This document shows positions 57,488-64,000 of a DNA stretch of 64,000 bases, one piece after another. The notes beneath the pieces were generated by a model, which was not told the DNA's origin, made no database searches, and was given only the letters and a program-made list of their open reading frames with translations. Source of the stretch: Actinomadura violacea (lineage in GTDB: Bacteria; Actinomycetota; Actinomycetes; Streptosporangiales; Streptosporangiaceae); contig NZ_JAGEPF010000032.1 in assembly GCF_017573465.1 (NCBI RefSeq), forward strand, positions 1-64,000, given 5' to 3'. Positions within the stretch are counted from its first letter, which is position 1. Each line of letters opens with the position of its first letter. Position numbers and translations under genes: made by a program.

Positions 57488-59134
57488 TTGTCCAAACCAG
57501 TGCTGCTGACGGTCGACGACGACCCGGGCGTGTCCCGGGCGGTGGCGCGCGACCTGCGCCGCCGGTACGCCGAGACGTACCGGATCGTCCGGGCCGAGTC
57601 GGGGCGGCAGGCCCTGGACGCGCTGAGCGAGCTGCGGCTGCGCGGCGACGACACGGCGGTCCTGCTCGCCGACCACCGGATGCCCGAGATGAACGGCGTG
57701 GAGTTCCTGGAACGGGCCATGGACCTGTTCCCGTACGCGCGCCGGGTCCTGCTGACCGCCTACGCCGACACCGACGCCGCGATCCGCGCGATCAACGTCG
57801 TCGACCTCGACCACTACCTGCTGAAGCCGTGGAACCCGCCGGAGGAGAAGTTCTACCCGGTGATCGACGCGCAGCTGGACGCGTGGCGGCGCACCGACCG
57901 GTCCCGGCCCGCCGAGCTGCGGGTCGTCGGGCACCGCTGGTCGGCCCGCTGCTACGAGGTCCGCGACTTCCTGGCCCGCCACCAGGCGCCCTACACCTGG
58001 CTGATGGACACCGACCCCGAGGGCGCGGAGCTGATCGCGGCGGCGGGGTCGCCGGAGCTGCCGCTGGTGGTGACGGCGGGCGGGGACACGCTGTGCGCGC
58101 CGTCGGACGCGGAGCTGGCGTCGGCGATCGGGCTGCCGAGCAGCCCGTCCACCGGCTTCTACGACCTGATCGTGGTGGGCGGCGGGCCGTCCGGGCTCGG
58201 CGCCGCCGTCTACGGGGCGTCCGAGGGGCTGAAGACCGTCGTGGTGGAGCGGCGCGCGCTCGGCGGGCAGGCCGGGCAGAGCTCCCGGATCGAGAACTAC
58301 CTCGGCTTCCCCGACGGGGTGACCGGCCAGCAGCTCGCCGACCGGGCCCGCCGGCAGGCCGACCGGTTCGGCGCGGAGCTGCTGCAGGCCGGGGAGGTCG
58401 TCGGGCTGGAGGCGCGCGGCACGGCGCGGGTGGCGCGGCTCGCCGACGGCTCCGAGATCGCCGCGCACGCCGTCATCCTCGCGAGCGGCGTGTCGTATCG
58501 GCGGCTGAACGCCGAGGGCGTGGACGACTTCGTCGGCCGCGGCGTGTACTACGGCGCGGCGCTCACCGAGGCGCCATCCTGCGCCGACGAGGAGGTCGCG
58601 GTCGTCGGCGGCGCGAACTCCGCGGGCCAGGCGGCCGTGCACCTGGCCAAGTACGCCAAGAAGGTGCACATCATCGTCCGGGCGGACGGCCTGGAGAAGT
58701 CGATGTCGCACTACCTGATCGAGCAGATCGAGCAGACGCCCAACATCGAGGTGCACACCGGCAAGACGGTCTGCGCCGCGGAGGGCGCCGACCGGCTGGA
58801 GCGCCTCACGTTCGCGTGGCCGGGCGGCAAGAAGACCATCGACGCGCACTGGCTGTTCGTGTTCATCGGCGCCGAACCGGGCACGGGCTGGCTGGACGGC
58901 TTCGTCGAGCGCGACGAGCGCGGGTACGTCGTCACCGGCCCCGACCTGGTCGCCGGCGGGCGCCGCCCGGCCGGGTGGCCGCTCGCCCGCCAGCCGTACC
59001 ACCTGGAGACCAGCGTTCCCGGCGTGTTCGCGGCGGGCGATGTCCGCTCGGAGTCGATGAAGCGGGTCGCGTCCGCCGTCGGCGACGGCGCGATGGCCGT
59101 CGCGCTCGTCCACCGCTACTTGGAGCAGGCATGA
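57488..59134 (+). CDS. Response-regulator/thioredoxin-reductase-like fusion
   Basis: The 548-residue protein has a receiver domain (about 1-130; LLTVDDDPG acidic pocket, phosphoacceptor Asp in LLADHRMPEMNG, Lys in LLKPW), a short thioredoxin-fold segment (about 140-220) and a flavin NAD(P)H-dependent domain (about 225-548) with VVGGGPSGLGAAVYG, GQAGQSSRIENYLG and GDVRSESMKRVA. The TrxR-type CxxC is absent; the motif near SYRRL lacks it. I chose TTG 57,488 behind GAGGGGG; the ATG at 57,464 is an alternative. It is coupled by ATGA to its histidine kinase. Confidence 0.88.
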   Translation: MSKPVLLTVDDDPGVSRAVARDLRRRYAETYRIVRAESGRQALDALSELRLRGDDTAVLLADHRMPEMNGVEFLERAMDLFPYARRVLLTAYADTDAAIRAINVVDLDHYLLKPWNPPEEKFYPVIDAQLDAWRRTDRSRPAELRVVGHRWSARCYEVRDFLARHQAPYTWLMDTDPEGAELIAAAGSPELPLVVTAGGDTLCAPSDAELASAIGLPSSPSTGFYDLIVVGGGPSGLGAAVYGASEGLKTVVVERRALGGQAGQSSRIENYLGFPDGVTGQQLADRARRQADRFGAELLQAGEVVGLEARGTARVARLADGSEIAAHAVILASGVSYRRLNAEGVDDFVGRGVYYGAALTEAPSCADEEVAVVGGANSAGQAAVHLAKYAKKVHIIVRADGLEKSMSHYLIEQIEQTPNIEVHTGKTVCAAEGADRLERLTFAWPGGKKTIDAHWLFVFIGAEPGTGWLDGFVERDERGYVVTGPDLVAGGRRPAGWPLARQPYHLETSVPGVFAAGDVRSESMKRVASAVGDGAMAVALVHRYLEQA

Positions 59135-60552
59135 GCATCACCGCGTCCCCGGAGGAGCTGCGGTCGCTGTTCCTCTTCGAGGACCTCGACGACCAGAAGC
59201 TGGAATGGCTGTCCCTGTGCGGGACGGTCGCGGAGATCCCCGCCGACGGGGTGATCTGCGCGCAGGGCGAACCCGCCGAGTTCCTGTACGTGCTGCTCGA
59301 CGGCGAGATGGCGATGTCGCAGCTCGTCCGCGACCACACCGTCGAGACCAACCGGACGTCGCGTCCGGGCACCTATGGCGGCGCCGTCCAGGCGTACCTG
59401 GACGACCAGATCGAGCAGAAGTACCAGCACACGCTCCGGGCGACGCGGCCGTCGCGGGTGTTCGTGCTGCCGGCCCGCAAGTTCAGCAAGGCCGTCCGCA
59501 AGTGGTTCCCGATGGCGACGCATCTGCTGGCCGGGATCTTCTTCGGGATGACGAACCTGCGGCGGGCCGTCGACCAGCGCGAGCGGCTCACCGCGCTCGG
59601 CACGATCACCGCGGGGCTCACCCACGAGCTGAACAACCCGGCCGCGGCGGCGGCGCGGGCGAGCGCCGAGCTGGGGGACCGGCTGATCGCGGCGCAGAAG
59701 ACGCTCGCCGGCCTCGCCGCGCAGGGCGCCGACTGCACGCGGCTGGCGGCGCTCGTGGCGCTGCGGCCCACGCTGCCCGCGGCGCCGAGCACGCGGCGCA
59801 GCCCGCTGGAGGTCAGCGACGCCGAGGACGAGCTGGGCGACTGGCTGGACGAGCACGGCGTCGAGGACGCCTGGGACCTGGCGCCCGGCCTGGTCTCCGC
59901 CGGGATCGGGGTGGAGCAGGCGGAGGAGGTCGCGCAGGCGGCCGGCGAGCACCTGCCCTCGGCGATCCGGTGGCTGGCGGAGGTGATGGAGGTCGGGCAG
60001 CTCCAGGCGGAGATCTCCGAGGCGATGGACCGGATCACCGCGCTGCTGGACTCGGCCCGGCAGTACTCGCAGCTGGACCGGGCCGCCTACCAGCGGGTCG
60101 ACCTGCGCGAGCTGCTCGACAGCACGCTGACGATGCTCAAGCGCAAGTTCGGGCCGGGCGTGGCGGTGAAGACCGTCTACGATGAGTCCCTGCCGGCGGT
60201 GCCGGTGTACGCGGCGGAGCTGAACCAGGTCTGGACGAACCTGATCGTGAACGCGCTGTACGCGATGGAGGGCTCGGGCACGCTCACGATCCGGACGAGC
60301 CGCGTGAACGACCAGGCGATGGTGGAGATCGCCGACACCGGGTGCGGCATCCCGGAGGAGAACATCGACCGGATCTTCACGCCGTTCTTCACCACCAAGC
60401 CGGTGGGGCAGGGGACGGGGCTCGGGCTCGACATCTCCTGGCGGATCGTCGCGGACCGGCACGGCGGCGACATCAGGGTGGAGTCGCTGCCGGGCGACAC
60501 CCGCTTCCAGGTGCTGCTGCCGCTGGCGGAGCCGTCGCGCAACGGGGACTGA
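59131..60552 (+). CDS. Histidine kinase with N-terminal cyclic-nucleotide-binding-like domain
   Basis: The 473-residue protein has a CNB-like beta barrel (about 10-140), a dimerisation helix with H-box LTHELNNPAAA (phosphoacceptor His near residue 167) and an ATPase domain with NLIVNALYAM (N box), ADTGCGIPEE and GTGLGLDIS (G boxes). It should phosphorylate the receiver domain of the fusion protein immediately upstream, coupling redox or nucleotide signals to a flavoenzyme. Confidence 0.9.
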   Translation: MSITASPEELRSLFLFEDLDDQKLEWLSLCGTVAEIPADGVICAQGEPAEFLYVLLDGEMAMSQLVRDHTVETNRTSRPGTYGGAVQAYLDDQIEQKYQHTLRATRPSRVFVLPARKFSKAVRKWFPMATHLLAGIFFGMTNLRRAVDQRERLTALGTITAGLTHELNNPAAAAARASAELGDRLIAAQKTLAGLAAQGADCTRLAALVALRPTLPAAPSTRRSPLEVSDAEDELGDWLDEHGVEDAWDLAPGLVSAGIGVEQAEEVAQAAGEHLPSAIRWLAEVMEVGQLQAEISEAMDRITALLDSARQYSQLDRAAYQRVDLRELLDSTLTMLKRKFGPGVAVKTVYDESLPAVPVYAAELNQVWTNLIVNALYAMEGSGTLTIRTSRVNDQAMVEIADTGCGIPEENIDRIFTPFFTTKPVGQGTGLGLDISWRIVADRHGGDIRVESLPGDTRFQVLLPLAEPSRNGD

Positions 60553-60748
60553 CGGCGCCGTCCTGTCAGTTTCCGGCGGGGTGGCGCGGTCCTTTTCGTC
60601 GGTGAGGGACAAGCGCGCGCCGCCGCGTGCGTGATGTGCTGTCCGCACGGGCTCACACCGGGTCGGCCCGGCGGAACCTCCCTCCGCCGGGCCGAGCGCC
60701 CTTTCCGAGCGCCCCTCCTCGGTGCCCGGCCGGCCCTGATCCGCGGAG

Positions 60749-61150
60749 TCAGTACGACTGGAGTTCCAGCAGGTTGCCGGCGGGGTCGCGCAGGTGCGCC
60801 GCCCGCAGCCCGGGCCCCCATTCCGGACGGTCCGCGGGCTCCGTCACGGCGGTGCCGCCGAGAGCGCCGAGCGCGGCGGCGGCCTTGTCGACGTCGTCCA
60901 CCCGGAACACCAGCATCGAGCCGTCCTGGCCGGACGGGGCGGGCAGGTTCGCGGTGCCGGCCGTCTCGGCCATGCGGGCGCGCCCCATCAGGACCAGGAC
61001 GCACTCGCCCTCGTAGTCCCAGTTGGCGTACTCGGCGTCGGGCAGCAGCTTGACGGGCCGGATGCCGAGCAGCTCGTCGAGCGCCGCGGCGTAGAACCGG
61101 GCGCAGGCGCCGAAGTCGTCCACCAGCAGGCGCGGGTAGAGCGCGTCCAT
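60749..61150 (-). CDS. VOC/glyoxalase-family protein
   Basis: The 133-residue protein has the two beta-alpha-beta-beta-beta modules of the VOC fold (PRLLVDDFGACARFYAAALD and MLVFRVDDVDKAAAALGALG) and the closing motif LRDPAGNLLELQSY with the metal-binding Glu. It may degrade or bind a small toxic compound. It is divergent from a MarR regulator that probably controls it. Confidence 0.88.
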   Translation of the reverse strand: MDALYPRLLVDDFGACARFYAAALDELLGIRPVKLLPDAEYANWDYEGECVLVLMGRARMAETAGTANLPAPSGQDGSMLVFRVDDVDKAAAALGALGGTAVTEPADRPEWGPGLRAAHLRDPAGNLLELQSY

Positions 61151-61206
61151 GCCGCCTCCAATTCGTGGGTGTGCACCAATGATGGGTGTAACCCTACAAT
61201 AGGGGC

Positions 61207-61665
61207 ATGGACGACACCGCGGGCCCGCTGCCGCCCCGCCTGCTCGGCATCACCACGTTCGTGCTGGCCCAGGTGGGACGGGCCGGACGCGTCCGGATGG
61301 GCCGGCTGATGGACGAGCACGGCCTCGGCCTGTGGCATTTCGCCGTGCTGTCCGCGCTGGACGACGCGTCCCCCGCCTCGCAGCGGGAGCTGGGCGAGCG
61401 GCTGCGCATCGACCCGAGCGACCTGGTGGAGGTGGTCGGCCGGCTGGAGGCGGCCGGGTTCGTGCGGCGCGAGCGCGACCCGTCGGACCGGCGCCGCTAC
61501 GTCGTCGAGCCGACCGCGGAGGGACGCGCGGAGCTGGACGAGATCGGCCGCCGCGCCGCGGCGCTGGACGCCGAGCTGCTGGCCCCGCTGCCCGCCGAGG
61601 ACAGGGCCGCGTTCGAGCGGATGGCCCGCGTCCTGCTGGCGCACCACGACCCGAGGGCCCGCTGA
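61207..61665 (+). CDS. MarR-family transcriptional regulator
   Basis: The 152-residue protein has the winged-helix core (GLWHFAVLSALDDASPASQR, LGERLRIDPSDLVEVVGRLE and the wing RRERDPSDRRRY). TACAAT lies 6 bp before the ATG, so the transcript is probably leaderless. Operator-like repeats GTGGGTGT and ATGGGTGT lie in the 56-bp divergent region with the VOC gene. Confidence 0.9.
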   Translation: MDDTAGPLPPRLLGITTFVLAQVGRAGRVRMGRLMDEHGLGLWHFAVLSALDDASPASQRELGERLRIDPSDLVEVVGRLEAAGFVRRERDPSDRRRYVVEPTAEGRAELDEIGRRAAALDAELLAPLPAEDRAAFERMARVLLAHHDPRAR

Positions 61666-61683
61666 CCCGCCGGGACACGGGCC

Positions 61684-61743
61684 CCCGGGCATGCGGCGGC
61701 CCCGGCGCGAACGGGGGAGCGCCGGGGCCGCCACATGCCCGGG
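61684..61743. terminator. Terminator between MarR and aldolase genes
   Basis: A 25-bp arm at 61,684-61,708 pairs with 61,719-61,743 with one mismatch around a 10-nt loop. It lies between two convergent genes and overlaps no coding sequence. Confidence 0.8.
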
Positions 61744-61746
61744 GGG

Positions 61747-62541
61747 CTAGTCGAACAGGTCGGGCTGCTCGCGGGTGATCTGGTCGTAGAGCGGCTGGTA
61801 GTTGATCCAGCCGACGAGGTCGTTGCCGATCTGCTCGTGGGTGAGGACGGCGTTGTCGTGCTCGATCGGCACGACCTGCCCGGCGGCCTTCGCCAGCAGC
61901 TGCACCTGGCACGAGCGCTCCATCGTGATGAACCACCACGCGGCCGCATCGACCGTGTCGCCGACGGTGAGCAGGCCGTGGTTGCGCAGGATGACGGCCT
62001 TGGACTCGCCGAGGGCGGTGGCGATGCGCTTGCCCTCCTCCAGGTCGGTGACGACGCCGGTGTAGTCGTCGAACAGGCCGTGGTCCTGGTAGAAGGCGCA
62101 CACGTCCTGAGTGATCGGCTCGAGCTTCTGGCCGAGCGCGGAGATCGCGCGGCCGTGCGTGGAGTGGCTGTGCGCGGCGGCGACGACGTCCGGGCGTGCC
62201 TGGTGCACCTGCGAGTGGATCGCGAACGCGGCCTCGTTCACCGGGTAGCGGCCCTCGACGACCTGCCCCTGGTGGTTGACGAGGATCAGGTCGCTGACCT
62301 TGATGTGCTTGAAGGACATCCCGAACGGGTTGACCCAGAAGTGGTCGGTGCGCTCGGGGTCGCGGGCGGTGATGTGCCCGGCGACGCCCTCCTCGAAGCC
62401 GAACTTGCCGAAGATCCGCAGCGCGGCCGCCAGCCGCTCCTTGCGGTGCCGGCGCTCGTCCTCCACGTTCTCGAAGGTGGGCGGCAGCCGGAAGATCAGG
62501 TCGGTGGGCAGCTTCTCCAGGAACTGCTCGTCGTCGGACAT
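61747..62541 (-). CDS. Class II aldolase/adducin-family protein
   Basis: The 264-residue protein has the zinc motif VVAAAHSHSTHGRAIS (His pair), the catalytic-type Glu in EGVAGHITARD and the later HGLLTVGDTVDAAAW. It is in the class II aldolase family; many members of this subgroup act on hydroxy acids or L-fuculose-phosphate-like substrates. I chose the ATG at 62,541. It converges on MarR and is divergent from a PucR-like gene. Confidence 0.88.
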   Translation of the reverse strand: MSDDEQFLEKLPTDLIFRLPPTFENVEDERRHRKERLAAALRIFGKFGFEEGVAGHITARDPERTDHFWVNPFGMSFKHIKVSDLILVNHQGQVVEGRYPVNEAAFAIHSQVHQARPDVVAAAHSHSTHGRAISALGQKLEPITQDVCAFYQDHGLFDDYTGVVTDLEEGKRIATALGESKAVILRNHGLLTVGDTVDAAAWWFITMERSCQVQLLAKAAGQVVPIEHDNAVLTHEQIGNDLVGWINYQPLYDQITREQPDLFD

Positions 62542-62668
62542 CGGCGAACTCCTCGGGCTCGTTGGACACCGCTGGGCACTACCGCCAGCGAACACCAGGC
62601 GGCGGGCGGCCCGCTAGGGGAGGCGGCCCAAGCGCCGCCCGGCTCGTTGTCCGTACGGGACAACGGCG

Positions 62669-63817
62669 GTGGACAATGGCGGTGTGGAGTCCAGCGAGGA
62701 CGACCGGTTCCTGCGGTTGGTGAGCGAGCGCGGCGACGACCCGCGGCTGCTGGAGGGCGCGGTGCGCGCGGCGCGCGGCCGGTCGGAGATGGTCGCCGCG
62801 CTGCCCGAGGAGGAGACGCGGCGGCACACCCGCGCGCTGCTGCGCGGCGTGCTCACCGCGCTGGTGGACGGCGCCCCCGGCGAGGACGTGCTGCGCGCCG
62901 CGGAGCGGCTCGGCTCGGACCGGGCCCGGCAGGGCGTGCCGGTCGCGGCGTTCCTGGACGGGTTCCAGGCGGGCCGCGCCCACCTCGTCCGCACGCTCAT
63001 CGAGGACGGCCGCCGCCAGGGCGTGCCCGACGCGCTGCTCCTGGACGGCGTCAGCCGCATCGACGAGATCAACACCGCGCTCGTCCACCGGATGGTGCAC
63101 GCGCACCGGGTCGCCGAGCTGGAGATGGCCCGGACCACGCGGGAGGGCCGCGTCCAGATGCTGCGGCAGCTCCTGCACGGCGAGGCCGTCCCCGTCCTCG
63201 CGCCGCTCGATCCGGACGCCGAGTACCACTGCGTCGTCTCCGACGTCAGCGACCCGGCGGTCGCGGCGGGCCTGGAAGCGCGCCTGGTCGCGGCCGGTCC
63301 GGGGTTGTGCGGGCTGGTGGACGGGCGGTTCGCCGCGCTGGTGGCGCGGCTGCCCGCGCCCGTCCGGACCGGGCCGCTGCTCGTCGCGGCGCCGCCCGCA
63401 CGGCCCGGCGGCGTCGCACCGCTGTACGAGCTGGGCCGCCGCGCCCTGCGCGCCGGCGCCGCGGCGGGGCTGGCCGGGCTGCGGGAGCTGGCCGGGCTCG
63501 CGCTGCTCACCGTCACCCAGGCGGAGCCCGACCTCGGCGGTCTTCTCGCGGACGGTCTTCTCGGGGCGCTCGACCGCGGCGACCCGTTCCACCGGGAGCT
63601 CGCCGAGACCGCGCTCGCCTACCTCGACCACGGCGGCCGGATCGAGCCGACCGCCGCAGCGCTGCACGTCCACGGCAACACCGTGAAGTACCGGATGCGG
63701 CGGTTCCAGGAGCTGACCGGCCGCGCGCTGCTCGACCCGTCCAGTGGCGCGGCGGTGGAGCGGACGGCGCACTGGTGGTGGGCGCTGCGCCGGTGGCTCG
63801 CGGCGGCCCGCGCGTGA
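62669..63817 (+). CDS. PucR-like transcriptional regulator
   Basis: The 382-residue protein has a helical N-terminal region (about 1-170) and a C-terminal helix-turn-helix of the PucR/CdaR type (LAETALAYLDHGGRIEPTAA, then LHVHGNTVKYRMRRFQELTG). The start is uncertain: GTG at 62,669 or at 62,684. GACAAT at 62,672 could be a -10 serving the second, leaderless start. It is divergent from the aldolase gene and may regulate it. Confidence 0.88.
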   Translation: MDNGGVESSEDDRFLRLVSERGDDPRLLEGAVRAARGRSEMVAALPEEETRRHTRALLRGVLTALVDGAPGEDVLRAAERLGSDRARQGVPVAAFLDGFQAGRAHLVRTLIEDGRRQGVPDALLLDGVSRIDEINTALVHRMVHAHRVAELEMARTTREGRVQMLRQLLHGEAVPVLAPLDPDAEYHCVVSDVSDPAVAAGLEARLVAAGPGLCGLVDGRFAALVARLPAPVRTGPLLVAAPPARPGGVAPLYELGRRALRAGAAAGLAGLRELAGLALLTVTQAEPDLGGLLADGLLGALDRGDPFHRELAETALAYLDHGGRIEPTAAALHVHGNTVKYRMRRFQELTGRALLDPSSGAAVERTAHWWWALRRWLAAARA

Positions 63818-63893
63818 CCGGACGTCCGAGCCGGGTGATGGGATGGGAGCGCCGCCCCGGCCCGGGGCGTCCCGGAACGAGAACGGGGGAGCA

Positions 63894-64000
63894 GTGACCG
63901 CACCGCGGATCAGCACGGTGATGTGGCCGATGCAGTCGTGGCCCGAGGCGGGCGAGCTGTGGCGGCGCGCCGAGGAGCTCGGGTTCCACCACGCCTGGGT
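63894..64000 (+). CDS. Luciferase-like flavin monooxygenase, 5' partial
   Basis: Only the first 35 codons are in the window. The sequence RISTVMWPMQSWPEAGELWR, then AEELGFHHAW matches the N-terminal strand and helix of luciferase-like (LLM-class) F420- or FMN-dependent oxidoreductases. The GTG start sits behind GGGGGAG. The rest lies beyond the window end. Confidence 0.75.
   Translation, partial: MTAPRISTVMWPMQSWPEAGELWRRAEELGFHHAW

Overview
The DNA is high-GC and actinobacterial. The right-hand chromosomal part carries a methylmalonyl-CoA mutase/MeaB operon, an HGxxPAAW-type membrane protein, a MEDS/anti-sigma-type regulator and many apparently leaderless genes. This is compatible with the Streptosporangiales, and I would guess Actinomadura or another Thermomonosporaceae genus; the family is inference only.

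Positions 1 to about 37,942 look like the right-hand portion of an integrated conjugative element (AICE-like). Nearly all genes are on the minus strand, many are small and unrecognised, and neighbours often share ATGA or GTGA stop/start overlaps. The recognisable mobility genes are a tyrosine recombinase (18.8-19.9 kb), an FtsK/TraB-type DNA translocase (20.4-22.3 kb), a run of small membrane proteins (22.4-24.5 kb) and a DUF2637 membrane protein (24.9-26.1 kb). The right end lies inside a chromosomal GNAT acetyltransferase gene, which is cut off at about 37,943. A related, complete GNAT gene is carried inside the element at 27.3-27.9 kb. The left end is outside the window and no replication initiator was recognised.

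Accessory cargo: an EEP-family nuclease/phosphatase, two DUF574-type SAM methyltransferases, a membrane M48-like protease and a TPR-type XRE regulator (2-10 kb); a SARP-type regulator fused to a degenerate methyltransferase domain, followed by a cytochrome P450 (10.7-13.6 kb); and an overlapping pair of PP-loop (PAPS-reductase-like) proteins (31.2-33.5 kb). Four copies of one AT-rich promoter/operator (about 1.97, 28.87, 31.17 and 34.61 kb) appear to tie scattered gene blocks into one regulon. A second, different leader plus terminator cassette is duplicated around two small paralogous genes (14.2 and 17.5 kb).

The most striking locus is 15.4-17.34 kb: a Ro60/TROVE protein gene preceded on the same strand by two predicted Y RNAs. 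One folds as a tRNA mimic in which the 3' half precedes the 5' half and the acceptor stem is closed by a tetraloop. The other is a plain stem-loop Y RNA. Both share a near-identical 23-nt element resembling the Ro60-binding element of animal Y RNAs. A mobile Ro60/Y RNA ribonucleoprotein module in a conjugative element is my main candidate for an undescribed system.

From about 38 kb the sequence is ordinary chromosome: DoxX-like protein, divergent LysR/EamA pair, aminoglycoside-phosphotransferase-like kinase, MEDS regulator, GCS2-family ligase, small membrane proteins, acyl-CoA dehydrogenase, mutA-mutB-meaB, a tandem GNAT, an unusual tRNA-Asn with C at position 33 followed by an HNH nuclease, a secreted coiled-coil protein, a second EEP protein, an oxidoreductase, a response-regulator/thioredoxin-reductase fusion with its histidine kinase, a divergent VOC/MarR pair, a class II aldolase, a PucR-like regulator and the start of a luciferase-like monooxygenase.
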